Positions 24,664 to 32,876 of a stretch of DNA of 64,000 bases are shown here, one piece after another. This stretch comes from VRUE01 sp963819755 (GTDB lineage Bacteria; Actinomycetota; Thermoleophilia; Solirubrobacterales; 70-9): the NCBI GenBank assembly GCA_963819755.1, contig CAWFXB010000001.1, positions 558,001 to 622,000 of the forward strand, read 5' to 3'. A program made the translations under genes and the position numbers. Each line of letters starts with the position of its first letter. The first letter of the stretch is position 1. The notes under the pieces were generated by a model. That model saw nothing but the letters and a program-made list of their open reading frames with translations. It searched no databases and was not told the DNA's origin.

Positions 24664-25526
24664 TGCGAATCTCGGTCGCCGCCCGGATGCGTGACGCGTT
24701 CGGCGCGGCGGCGGACTTCTTCGGCGGCCTCGCGGGTCGCGGCCAGCGCCTCTTCGGTCGCGGCGGCGACTCCCTCGCTCGGCTTGCCGCCGACCATGTC
24801 GCGGAAGGCGTTCTTGAAGCGCTCGGTACGGCGGTCGGGCGGGAAGCGCTCTTCGGCCTTGGCCTGTTTGGCCGGGTTGCCCTCGCCGTACCGGCGGCGT
24901 CCCCAGGGCGACCCCGGCTTGCCGATCCGCGCCGCGCCGTAGATGGCGATCGGGAAGATGAAGAATCCGACCGTGCCGTGCAGGACGCGCTGCTTGGCGA
25001 AGCAGGCGGCGACCAGGCTGAAGACGATGGCCGCGCTGAAGATGCTGCCGATCGTCTCCTCGAAGGAGCCGGTGTCGAAGCTGAACGGGCTGAAGCCGAG
25101 CAGGATCAGCATCATTCCCGCCGCGGCGATCACCGTGGCGTCGATCGAAGCGCGGCCCTCCTCGGCCCAGTAGACGTCGTCGAGGTAGACCCAGAGGGCG
25201 AACTCGTCGATCGTCAGCCCCGCCCCGACGCCAAAGAAGAAGGAGCAGATTTCCGCGTATGGGGTGTCGCCGAGCGCCGCCAGCCCCAGCGTGCCGGCGA
25301 TCATCATCGTCACGATCCCGAAGACCAGGTGGTGGACGTGGACGCCGCCGTCGCTGACCACGCTGCCGGGCCACCAGGTAACGCGCGGGCTGCGCATCAG
25401 GCGGGTGCTCATGCGGATGAAGGCGAAGGAGAGGATGAAGCCGACGAGGACCAGGAAGAGGCCCTGTTTTTCGCCGGCGAGGATCTGGTCGTTCCAGAAG
25501 TCGCTGAGGATCGAGGCCGTGACCAT
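24660..25526 (-). CDS. Integral membrane protein, multi-TM
   Basis: 288 residues from ATG 25526, coupled to the upstream gene by TGATG. About seven TM helices (GLFLVLVGFILSFAFI, LVFGIVTMMIAGTLGLAALG, ICSFFFGVGAGLTIDEFALW, VIAAAGMMLILLGF, IVFSLVAACFA, VGFFIFPIAIYGA) with VHVHHLVFG, DEFALW and WAEEGR, a set repeated in actinobacterial membrane proteins of unknown function. The C-terminal 70 residues are a charged cytoplasmic helix (TEEALAATREAAEEVRRRAE). Confidence 0.75.
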   Translation of the reverse strand: MVTASILSDFWNDQILAGEKQGLFLVLVGFILSFAFIRMSTRLMRSPRVTWWPGSVVSDGGVHVHHLVFGIVTMMIAGTLGLAALGDTPYAEICSFFFGVGAGLTIDEFALWVYLDDVYWAEEGRASIDATVIAAAGMMLILLGFSPFSFDTGSFEETIGSIFSAAIVFSLVAACFAKQRVLHGTVGFFIFPIAIYGAARIGKPGSPWGRRRYGEGNPAKQAKAEERFPPDRRTERFKNAFRDMVGGKPSEGVAAATEEALAATREAAEEVRRRAERVTHPGGDRDSH

Positions 25527-26272
25527 CACGAGGGCGGAGTCGAGTGTAAACGCGGGCTCGTGCCATCCCTGGCGGCGATCAGGTCGATGGAGAGCAGCAC
25601 CGCCGCTACCGCGTAGAAGGGCGTCAGCACGATGTTGGTCGCGGTATCGGTCAGCCACTCGGCGACGAGCGAGTCGCCCAGCAGCGCATGGACGGCCGCC
25701 GTCGCCAGATCGGTCAGCCCGTCGCTGACGATCTCAATCGGTAGCAGTACCGCCAGCACCAGCCAGAAGTGACCGCGGACCAGGCCGAAGCTGCGGGCCA
25801 GGGCGGCGCGGACCCCGCGGTGCTCTATCTCCACCACCGGAGCGGCGAGCCCGAGGTAGACGAAGACGATGACTCCCGGGACGAGGAAGGCGAGCACGCC
25901 GGCGGCAACCAGAACGCCGAAGATCAGGTCAACGGCAATCAGCGTTCCGTACCGAACCGAGCCGGCCACTTCGCGCAGGCTGGGCTGTTCGCCGTCATGG
26001 GGATGGGTGAGGGCAATCGCCACCGCGCCGGTGTAGAAGATCTCGCCGAGCAGGCCGGTGGTAACCAGCAGCAACACGGCCAGGACGGCGCCGAAGATCT
26101 CGAGGCCGCTGTCGATGTTCAGCGAGGTCGCCTCGACGTGCACGGGAATCGCGTGGATCAGCCCAAGCGGGACGAATACGAAGCAGGCAAGCGGCAGCAG
26201 CGTCCCCGCCCAGGCGACGTAGGTACGCCAGATCCGCCCGTAGATGGAGAAGAGGCTCAGCCGGCTGTCCAT
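25526..26272 (-). CDS. Membrane protein, YciC/DUF975-like
   Basis: 248 residues, ATG 26272. Six hydrophobic segments, with a central glycine-proline-rich helix pair LVAAGVLAFLVPGVIVFVYLGLA and APVVEIEHRGVRAALARSFGLVRGHFW, the pattern of polytopic proteins such as YciC/glycerophosphoryl diester transporter-like membrane proteins. Function unknown. Overlaps the downstream membrane gene by one base, so they are likely coexpressed. Confidence 0.7.
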   Translation of the reverse strand: MDSRLSLFSIYGRIWRTYVAWAGTLLPLACFVFVPLGLIHAIPVHVEATSLNIDSGLEIFGAVLAVLLLVTTGLLGEIFYTGAVAIALTHPHDGEQPSLREVAGSVRYGTLIAVDLIFGVLVAAGVLAFLVPGVIVFVYLGLAAPVVEIEHRGVRAALARSFGLVRGHFWLVLAVLLPIEIVSDGLTDLATAAVHALLGDSLVAEWLTDTATNIVLTPFYAVAAVLLSIDLIAARDGTSPRLHSTPPS

Positions 26273-26605
26273 CTATCGACGCCGCCGCCGTCCCGACGGG
26301 TGGCGGCCGCGCTCCTCCAGCTTCGAGCGCGAGGACTGTGTGGCGGGGACCCGCTTCACCTCGCGTAGGTCCGGCACGAGCAGTTCTTCGGCGCAGCGCC
26401 GGTGCCAGTGGTGATGTTCGGTGCCACCCAGGCGCAGCACGTACTGCACCACGGTGTGCTCGGTGCCGATCGGGATGTCGCCGTGGCAGCCCGGGCAGCG
26501 GTAGAGCTTCTGCCCGAAGCTGCGGATCAACCAGACCTCGTTGCCTTCGTCGTCGTAACCGCGCAGGCTCCAGCGCTTGCTGGGCAGCCCGGCGCTCTCG
26601 CTCAT
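26273..26605 (-). CDS. Small zinc-ribbon-like protein
   Basis: 110 residues from ATG 26605. Central LYRCPGCHGDIPIGTEHTVV carries CxxC, with a likely second metal pair supplied by HHHWHRRC. The basic tail (SKLEERGRHPSGRRRRR) suggests nucleic-acid binding. Common in Actinomycetota as a hypothetical ATP/GTP-independent protein. ATG overlaps the stop of the upstream gene (ATGA). Confidence 0.7.
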   Translation of the reverse strand: MSESAGLPSKRWSLRGYDDEGNEVWLIRSFGQKLYRCPGCHGDIPIGTEHTVVQYVLRLGGTEHHHWHRRCAEELLVPDLREVKRVPATQSSRSKLEERGRHPSGRRRRR

Positions 26606-26985
26606 TGCTTCGAGAGCCAGGCGAAGCCGGCGGCCATCGCCACGTTGGCGACCCCGGCGAGGCGGAGGCCGAGCTTGGCCCCGGGCCGGCGCACCGCCGG
26701 CGACTCCGACCAGAGCGCGTCGGTCGCGATCTCGGTTCCACGCAACCAGGCCAGCGCCCACCAGTCGCGTTGCTCACCGCGGGCGGCGGCGAGGGCGTGC
26801 GCCGCCGCAAAGGTGAGCCAGATCGGCCCACAGCGGCGGAAGAGATGTGCCGCATCGGGCGAGGGCTCATCATGACCGAGCACCCGCAGGGTCGCCGCCG
26901 GTGCCGCGATGGCCGCCGATCCAAGCACTAGATCGAAGGCGATCATGTTGCGATTGGTGAGGCGAAGGGCCTGCTCAACGGTCAT
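26602..26985 (-). CDS. Small membrane protein
   Basis: 127 residues from ATG 26985, preceded by GGAGGG. Four short hydrophobic segments (MIAFDLVLGSAAIAAPAA, IWLTFAAAHALAAA, ALAWLRGTEIATDALW, LAGVANVAMAAGFAWL). Looks like a compact four-helix membrane protein of unknown function, first gene of a four-gene minus operon that continues to 24,660. Confidence 0.68.
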   Translation of the reverse strand: MTVEQALRLTNRNMIAFDLVLGSAAIAAPAATLRVLGHDEPSPDAAHLFRRCGPIWLTFAAAHALAAARGEQRDWWALAWLRGTEIATDALWSESPAVRRPGAKLGLRLAGVANVAMAAGFAWLSKQ

Positions 26986-27056
26986 TTCACCCTCCATCCA
27001 ACCAGATTGGAGAGCGAGCGGAAGGGAAAGCATCCGAATCGGCGAAATGGACCGCC

Positions 27057-27914
27057 GTGACCAAGACCGCAACGAAATCCCCTCAACTCAAAAGCCTTTC
27101 CGAGTACATCCAGGAGCGCTTCGACGAGTTCTCGCGCTCGCAGAAAGACGTCGCCCGCTACATCGTCGACCATCTCGACGAGGCGGCCTTCCTCACCGCC
27201 GAGGAGCTGGCCAGGAGAGCGAGCACCTCCTCATCGACGGTGGTGCGCTTCTCCCAGGCCCTCGGCTTCGAGGGCTACCCAGAGCTTCAGCAGGCAGCGA
27301 TCGAGGAGTACCGCAGCGCCACCGTGGCCGGCAGCGGCGCCACGGCCGGCGGAGCGGCGCTCTTCTCCTTCGACCATTCTGAGCTGGAGGGGTCGCTCAG
27401 CGCCGACTACGCGAACCTCGAGGAAACCGCGCGCAACCTCACCCGCGAGCAGGTCGACGGCGCCGTCGCGGCGCTTGCCGAAGCGCAGCGAGTGGTGATC
27501 GTTGGCGTCGACCAGATGGCCTTCTTCGCCAGCTACCTGCGCCACATCCTCAGCCTGCTCGACATCCGCGCCGAAATCGTCGCCAGCACCGGCGGCGAGT
27601 CGCTGCAACGACTCGGGCGAATCGACGAGGAAACGCTCGTCATCGTCCTTTCCTGTGGCCGCGCCCATCCGCTGCTCTTGCGGGCGATGAAGCTCGCCGT
27701 GCACCGGCGCGCGCGCACGCTGGCGATCTCCGACGCCTCGATGTCCGAGGTCGGCGAGCACGCCGAACAGACTCTCTACTTCTCTTCGAACAGCCCGTCC
27801 TTCGCTCGTTCCAACACGGCGTTGATGGCGCTCGTGCAGGGTTTGGCGCACGGTCTGTACGCGCGCGACGAAGCCGCGCACAAAGACCGCATTCGTGCCT
27901 ACAAACTGAAGTAG
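27057..27914 (+). CDS. MurR/RpiR-family transcriptional regulator
   Basis: 285 residues, GTG 27057. N-terminal RpiR HTH (SRSQKDVARYIVDHLDEAAF, ELARRASTSSSTVVRFSQALG) followed by a SIS sugar-phosphate-binding domain (RVVIVGVDQMAFFASYLRHIL, VIVLSCGRAHPLLLRAMKLA). RpiR proteins usually sense phosphosugars. It ends 25 bases before pdxS on the same strand. PLP genes in Actinomycetota are more often controlled by a MocR/PdxR protein, so this neighbour may regulate pdxST through a pentose-phosphate signal; that is inference. Confidence 0.88.
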   Translation: MTKTATKSPQLKSLSEYIQERFDEFSRSQKDVARYIVDHLDEAAFLTAEELARRASTSSSTVVRFSQALGFEGYPELQQAAIEEYRSATVAGSGATAGGAALFSFDHSELEGSLSADYANLEETARNLTREQVDGAVAALAEAQRVVIVGVDQMAFFASYLRHILSLLDIRAEIVASTGGESLQRLGRIDEETLVIVLSCGRAHPLLLRAMKLAVHRRARTLAISDASMSEVGEHAEQTLYFSSNSPSFARSNTALMALVQGLAHGLYARDEAAHKDRIRAYKLK

Positions 27915-27939
27915 CGACCGCCCCCGTAATATTGGCCGC

Positions 27940-28827
27940 GTGACCGAGCGCGCAACTTTCCGGGTCAAGACCGGCCTCGCCGAGATGCTGAAGGGCGGGG
28001 TGATCATGGACGTGGTCACGCCCGAGCAGGCACGGATCGCCGAGGCGGCCGGGGCCTGTGCGGTGATGGCGCTGGAGCGCGTTCCCGCAGACATCCGCCG
28101 CGACGGCGGCGTCGCCCGTATGTCCGACCCGGCGATGATCAAGGGGATCCAGGAGGCGGTGACGATCCCGGTGATGGCCAAGGCGCGGATCGGCCACTTC
28201 GCAGAGGCTCAGGTCCTGCAGGCGCTCGAGGTCGACTACATCGACGAGTCCGAGGTGCTTACCCCGGCCGACGAGCGCCACCACATCGACAAGCTCGCCT
28301 TCGAGGTGCCTTTCGTCTGCGGCGCCACCAACCTAGGCGAGGCGTTGCGGCGAATCGGCGAGGGGGCGGCGATGATCCGCTCCAAGGGCGAGGCCGGCAC
28401 GGGCAACGTGGTCGAGGCGGTTCGCCACATGCGCGAGATCGTCGGCGGGATCAAGCAGTTGGCCCAGCTCGGCCCGGAGGAGCTGGCCGGCGCGGCCAAG
28501 GAGCACCAGGCGCCGCTCGAAGTCGTCCACGAGGTCGCCGTGCAGGGCCGCCTGCCGGTGCCGATGTTCTGCGCCGGCGGCATCGCCACGCCGGCGGACG
28601 CGGCGCTGATGATGCAGCTCGGCGCCGAGGGGAACTTCGTCGGCTCGGGGATCTTCAAGAGCGCCGATCCGGAGCGCCGCGCGCGCGCGATCGTCGAGGC
28701 GACCACCCACTTCAACGACCCCGAGCGGGTGACGGCGGCGTCGATCGGCCTCGGCGAGGCGATGCCGGGTCTGGAGATCTCGGAGCTGGCCGCGGCCGAC
28801 GCTCTCCTGCAGGACCGCGGTGCCTGA
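27940..28827 (+). CDS. pdxS: Pyridoxal 5'-phosphate synthase lyase subunit
   Basis: 295 residues, GTG start. Very conserved TIM-barrel protein: FRVKTGLAEMLKGGVIMDV, ALERVPADIRRDGGVARMSDP, VMAKARIGHFAEAQ with the active Lys, and GTGNVVEAVRHMR. Condenses ribose 5-phosphate, glyceraldehyde 3-phosphate and ammonia to PLP, with ammonia channelled from PdxT in a 12:12 complex. Overlaps pdxT by eight bases. Confidence 0.97.
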   Translation: MTERATFRVKTGLAEMLKGGVIMDVVTPEQARIAEAAGACAVMALERVPADIRRDGGVARMSDPAMIKGIQEAVTIPVMAKARIGHFAEAQVLQALEVDYIDESEVLTPADERHHIDKLAFEVPFVCGATNLGEALRRIGEGAAMIRSKGEAGTGNVVEAVRHMREIVGGIKQLAQLGPEELAGAAKEHQAPLEVVHEVAVQGRLPVPMFCAGGIATPADAALMMQLGAEGNFVGSGIFKSADPERRARAIVEATTHFNDPERVTAASIGLGEAMPGLEISELAAADALLQDRGA

Positions 28828-29419
28828 AGCACCTGGGCTGCGGATCGGCGTCCTCGCCATTCAGGGCGGCTTCGAAGCGCACCTGACGACGTTGCGCGAG
28901 CTGGAGGCCGAGGCCCTGGAAGTCCGCGAGCCGGCCGGCCTGGAGCAGCTCGACGGCCTGGTTATCCCCGGCGGTGAGAGCACGACGATCATGATGGGGA
29001 TCGAGTCCGCGGGGCTGGGCGAGGCGATCGCCGCCCATCACGCGCAGGGCAAGCCGGTCTTCGGCACCTGTGCCGGGATGATCGTCTGCGACGAGGATCA
29101 CCTCGGCCTGCTCGACGTGACCGCGCGGCGCAACGCCTTCGGTCGCCAGATGCAGAGCTTCGAGGTCGATCTCTCCGTGGAGGGGATCGGCGAGGAGCCG
29201 TTGCGCGCGGTCTTCATTCGCGCTCCCTGGGTCGAGCGCTACGGTCCTCGGGTCGAGGTGCTTGCCTCCTACGATGGCCACCCGGTGGCGGTGCGCGAGG
29301 GGAGCGTCCTTGCCTGCGCCTTCCATCCCGAGCTGACCGACGACTCGAGGCTGCACGCACTGTTCATGGCCATAACCACCAAGGCGCGAAGCGACGCGCG
29401 GGAGGGGGCGGAGACGTGA
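28820..29419 (+). CDS. pdxT: Pyridoxal 5'-phosphate synthase glutaminase subunit
   Basis: 199 residues, GTG 28820. Class I glutaminase: IGVLAIQGGFEAH, VIPGGESTTI, the nucleophile in FGTCAGMIV and the His/Glu dyad in CAFHPELTDD. Gives ammonia to PdxS. Starts inside pdxS and ends inside the next gene's start (GTGA), so all three are translationally coupled. Confidence 0.96.
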   Translation: MPEAPGLRIGVLAIQGGFEAHLTTLRELEAEALEVREPAGLEQLDGLVIPGGESTTIMMGIESAGLGEAIAAHHAQGKPVFGTCAGMIVCDEDHLGLLDVTARRNAFGRQMQSFEVDLSVEGIGEEPLRAVFIRAPWVERYGPRVEVLASYDGHPVAVREGSVLACAFHPELTDDSRLHALFMAITTKARSDAREGAET

Positions 29420-30519
29420 GAGACCCGAGAGCGGAACGGCTGGCGAAGATCCTGGTCGGCTACTCGACCGAGGTGAAGGAGGGCGAGATCGTCTCGATCG
29501 ACGGCGAGAGCGCTGCGGCGCCGCTGCTCCTGGCGGTCTACGAGGAGGTGCTGAAGGCCGGCGCCAACCCGGTCATGAACGTCTCCCTGGAGGGCCAGGG
29601 CGCCGCCTACTACAAGCATGCCTCGGACGCTCAGCTGGAGTGGATCTCACCGACCTCGGAATGGTTGCTCGACAACGTCGACGTGCGGATCGCGGTCGGC
29701 GCCTCGACCAACACCCGCGAGCTCTCCGCGGTGCCGCCACAGCGCCAGTCGCGTCGTCAGATGGCCACCGGCGAGCTGCTCGGCCGGGCGATGGAGCGCA
29801 GCGCAAAGGGCGAGTTCCGCTGGGTCTACACGCTCTTCCCGACCAGCGCCTACGCCTCGGACGCGGAGATGAGCCTGGCCGACTACGAGGACTTCTACTA
29901 CGGCGCCTGTCTCGCCGGCGACAAGGATCCGCTGACCGCCTGGCAGCGCGCCTCGGCCGAGACGGTGCGGCTGGCCGAGTGGATCGAGGGCCACGAGGAG
30001 GTGCGGGTCACGGCGCCTGGCACCGACGTCAAGCTGGGAATCGCCGGGCGCAAATTCATCCCCTGCGATGGCCGTCACAACATGCCCGACGGCGAGTTCT
30101 TCACCGGGCCGGTCGAGGACTCGGTCGAGGGGGAGGTGACCTTCCACCTGCCGGCGACGATCGGCGGCCGCGAAGTCGCCGGTGTGCGGCTGCGCTTCGA
30201 GGCGGGCAAGGTCGTCGACGCGAGCGCCGAGCGTGGCGAGGAGTTCCTGGTCGAGCTGCTCGACACCGACGACGGCGCCCGCCGCCTCGGCGAGCTCGGG
30301 ATCGGCACCAACTACGCGATCGACCGCGGCACCCGCGAGGTGCTGCTCGACGAGAAGCTCGGCGGCACCGTCCACATGGCGGTCGGCAAGAGCTACCCCG
30401 AGTCGGGCGGCGTCAACGAGTCGGCGGTACACACCGACCTGGTCTGCGACCTGCGCCTCGGCGGCAAGCTCGAAGTCGATGGCGAGGTGATGCAGGAAGA
30501 CGGCAAGTTCGTCGTCTGA
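29416..30519 (+). CDS. M29-family aminopeptidase
   Basis: 367 residues, GTG 29416. Thermophilic-type M29 metalloprotease: LVGYSTEVKEGEIVSIDG, then metal-site residues in CDGRHNMPDGEFFTGPVEDSVEGE-like order (Glu, His, Asp), and GTNYAIDRGTREVLLDEKLGGTVHMAVG near the end. Removes N-terminal residues from peptides using two metals (Co/Zn). Encoded directly after pdxT with a 4-base overlap; a functional link to B6 is not obvious. Confidence 0.9.
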   Translation: MRDPRAERLAKILVGYSTEVKEGEIVSIDGESAAAPLLLAVYEEVLKAGANPVMNVSLEGQGAAYYKHASDAQLEWISPTSEWLLDNVDVRIAVGASTNTRELSAVPPQRQSRRQMATGELLGRAMERSAKGEFRWVYTLFPTSAYASDAEMSLADYEDFYYGACLAGDKDPLTAWQRASAETVRLAEWIEGHEEVRVTAPGTDVKLGIAGRKFIPCDGRHNMPDGEFFTGPVEDSVEGEVTFHLPATIGGREVAGVRLRFEAGKVVDASAERGEEFLVELLDTDDGARRLGELGIGTNYAIDRGTREVLLDEKLGGTVHMAVGKSYPESGGVNESAVHTDLVCDLRLGGKLEVDGEVMQEDGKFVV

Positions 30520-30966
30520 CTACTGGTTCGGGATCGGCGATCCCGCGAGCAGGAAGAACCAGCTGACGAAGACGGCGCCGGCGAGCAGCACCGAGCCCAT
30601 CATCACGGCCTCGACCACGGTGGTGGTCCCGGCGGCGCCACCGCTGTCGCGCATGCTCTTCAGCCAGCTCGGCCGCATCGGCGCCAGCCGGTTGGTGCCG
30701 GTGATCCGCATGTAGAGGGCATTGAGGCGACCGATCAGCCAGGCATCGAGCACAACGGTAAGGACGATCCCGATGCCGACGACGGCGTAGGGACCCACGG
30801 CCGGGAACTGGGTCGTGGAGACCTTCGAGCCGATCCAGAGCCAGCCCACCGGGATCGCCGTCCACAGCGCCAGAGCGGTGAGCAGCATCACCACGAAGAC
30901 CGCGCTGGCCATCAGGCCTCGAAGGGCGCTCTGTGCATGCAGGTGGGTGATCGTCTCGGTGCGCAT
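30520..30966 (-). CDS. Small membrane protein
   Basis: 148 residues from ATG 30966. Three TM segments: GLMASAVFVVMLLTALALWTA, YAVVGIGIVLTVVLDAWLIG and VMMGSVLLAGAVFVSWFFLLA. No family recognised. Convergent with the aminopeptidase gene and divergent from yebC, 24 bases away. Confidence 0.65.
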   Translation of the reverse strand: MRTETITHLHAQSALRGLMASAVFVVMLLTALALWTAIPVGWLWIGSKVSTTQFPAVGPYAVVGIGIVLTVVLDAWLIGRLNALYMRITGTNRLAPMRPSWLKSMRDSGGAAGTTTVVEAVMMGSVLLAGAVFVSWFFLLAGSPIPNQ

Positions 30967-30990
30967 GCCTTACTCATAGAATGGCAAACG

Positions 30991-31740
30991 ATGTCCGGGC
31001 ATTCGAAGTGGTCCTCGATCAAACACAAGAAGGGCGCGGCTGACGCCAAACGCGGCAAGCTCTTCACCAAGCTGGCGCGGGCGATCACGGTGGCGGCCCG
31101 CGACGGTGGCGGCGACCCCGACAACAGCCCGGCGCTGGCAAAGGCGATCCAGAAGGCGCGGGACGCCTCGATGCCCAAGGACAACATCCAGCGGGCGATC
31201 GACCGCGGCACCGGTGAGGGCACCGACGCCACGGCGATCGAGAGCGTCGTCTTCGAGGGCTACGGACCGGGCGGCGCCGCGATTCTGGTCGAGGCGCTGA
31301 CCGACAACCGCAACCGCACCAGCGCCGAAGTGCGCCATGCCTTCAGCAAGCACAACGGCAGCCTCGGCGAGCCGGGGTCGGTCGCCTGGATCTTCGAGAA
31401 ACGCGGCGTGCTCGCGGTCGACGGTGCTCGCTACGGCGAGGACGATCTGATCGCGGCGATCGACGCGGGCGCCGAGGACGTGAGTGAGGAGGGGGATCTA
31501 CTGCGGGTGCTCTGCGAGCCGGCCAGCCTCAGCGCGGTCCGCGAGGTGCTGGAGGCCGGCGGGGTCGAGATCCAGTCGGCGGACGTGACGATGGAGCCGA
31601 AAAGCACGGTCGAGGTGAAGGGCAACGAGGCAAAGTCGCTGTTGGGCCTGATCGAAGACCTGGAAGATGACGACGACGTCAACGAGGTCCACGCCAACTT
31701 CGACATTCCCGACGAGGTGTTGCAGCAACTAGCGGCGTAG
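30991..31740 (+). CDS. yebC: YebC/PmpR-family regulator
   Basis: 249 residues from ATG 30991. Starts MSGHSKWSSIKHKKGAADAK, the invariant YebC N-terminus; then PKDNIQRAIDRGTGEG, EGYGPGGAAILVEALTDNRNRT and FSKHNGSLGEPGSVAW. Family members were called transcriptional regulators; recent work ties some of them to relieving ribosome stalling at polyproline-type sequences. Next to ruvCAB as in many bacteria. Confidence 0.95.
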   Translation: MSGHSKWSSIKHKKGAADAKRGKLFTKLARAITVAARDGGGDPDNSPALAKAIQKARDASMPKDNIQRAIDRGTGEGTDATAIESVVFEGYGPGGAAILVEALTDNRNRTSAEVRHAFSKHNGSLGEPGSVAWIFEKRGVLAVDGARYGEDDLIAAIDAGAEDVSEEGDLLRVLCEPASLSAVREVLEAGGVEIQSADVTMEPKSTVEVKGNEAKSLLGLIEDLEDDDDVNEVHANFDIPDEVLQQLAA

Positions 31741-31773
31741 AGGCATCCGAGGTCCCATCCAGAATCACTTCCC

Positions 31774-32286
31774 ATGCAAGTGGTGATGGGGATCGACCCC
31801 GGCGCAGCCAACCTTGGCTTCGGCATCGTCCGGGTCGAGGGCAATCGCATGGTCGCGCTCGACGGCGGCGTCGTCGAAACGACGGCTGAGCTGCCGATGG
31901 AGCGCCGCCTGGAGCGGATCCACGGCTCCCTCGCCGAGCTGATCGCCTGGCACGAGCCGAAGGCCATGGCTGTCGAGGACGTCTTCTTCGGCAAGAACGT
32001 GCAGACGGCGATGACCGTCGGCCGCGCCAGCGGAGTGGCGATGCTCGCTGCCGCGCAAGCTGGCATCGCCTGCTTCACCTACACGCCGCAGGCGATCAAG
32101 ATGGCCGTCTGCGGCAGTGGCGCCGCTGGCAAGAAGCAGGTCCAGAGGATGGTCGGGACCCTGCTCGGCCTGCCCGAGCTTCCAACCCCCGACCACGCCG
32201 CCGACGCTCTCGCCGTGGCGATCTGCCACGGCGGCGGCAGCGGTCGCCGCGAGGCAATCGAGATGGCGGAGGGGATCGCTCCGTGA
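31774..32286 (+). CDS. ruvC: Holliday junction resolvase RuvC
   Basis: 170 residues from ATG 31774. RNase H-fold resolvase with the four acidic catalytic residues: Asp8 in MGIDPG, Glu68 in VEDVFF, Asp140 and Asp144 in DHAADALA. Cuts Holliday junctions in symmetric strands after RuvAB migration. Overlaps ruvA by four bases. Confidence 0.95.
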   Translation: MQVVMGIDPGAANLGFGIVRVEGNRMVALDGGVVETTAELPMERRLERIHGSLAELIAWHEPKAMAVEDVFFGKNVQTAMTVGRASGVAMLAAAQAGIACFTYTPQAIKMAVCGSGAAGKKQVQRMVGTLLGLPELPTPDHAADALAVAICHGGGSGRREAIEMAEGIAP

Positions 32287-32876
32287 TCGCAGCGGTGCGC
32301 GGCGAGGTGATGGTGCGGCGACCCGACCACGTGGTGATCGACGCCGGCGGGGTCGGTTACCGGCTCACGGTTTCGGCCGAGACGCTGAAAGCCGTGCCGG
32401 CGACCGGTCGCGAGGCCTTCCTGCACGCCGAGCTGGTCTCGCGCGAGGACTCGCTGGCGCTGTTCGGCTTTGCCTCCGAGGAGGAGCGCGATCTCTTCGG
32501 GCAGCTGGTCTCGGTCAGCGGCGTCGGGCCGAAAGTCGCGATCGCGGTGCTCTCCGGCGGCCCGGCGCGGGAGCTGCTGCGCGCGATCGCCGCCGGCGAC
32601 GCGAAACGATTTCAGGCGGCGCCGGGCATCGGCAAGCGGACCTCAGAGCGGATCATCGTCGAGCTGCGCGAGAAGGTTGCGGGGGCGCTGGAGGAAGAGG
32701 TGACGCTGGCCGCCGGCGACGACGACCCCCGGTCCCTCGCCCGCGATGGCCTCGTCAACCTCGGTTACGCGCCGCTGGAAGCCGAGCAACTGCTCGACGG
32801 GCTCGACGGTGGCGACGCCGAGGAGCTGCTCGCCAGCGCTCTGCGCAAGGCCGGGACCGGGAGGAAGGCAGCGTGA
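32283..32876 (+). CDS. ruvA: Holliday junction helicase subunit RuvA
   Basis: 197 residues, GTG start. N-terminal OB-fold (IAAVRGEVMVRRPDHVVIDA), two helix-hairpin-helix motifs (VSGVGPKVAIAVLSGG, APGIGKRTSERIIVELR) and a C-terminal RuvB-binding domain (GLVNLGYAPLEAEQLL). Tetramer holding the junction open. GTG of ruvB overlaps its stop. Confidence 0.95.
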   Translation: MIAAVRGEVMVRRPDHVVIDAGGVGYRLTVSAETLKAVPATGREAFLHAELVSREDSLALFGFASEEERDLFGQLVSVSGVGPKVAIAVLSGGPARELLRAIAAGDAKRFQAAPGIGKRTSERIIVELREKVAGALEEEVTLAAGDDDPRSLARDGLVNLGYAPLEAEQLLDGLDGGDAEELLASALRKAGTGRKAA

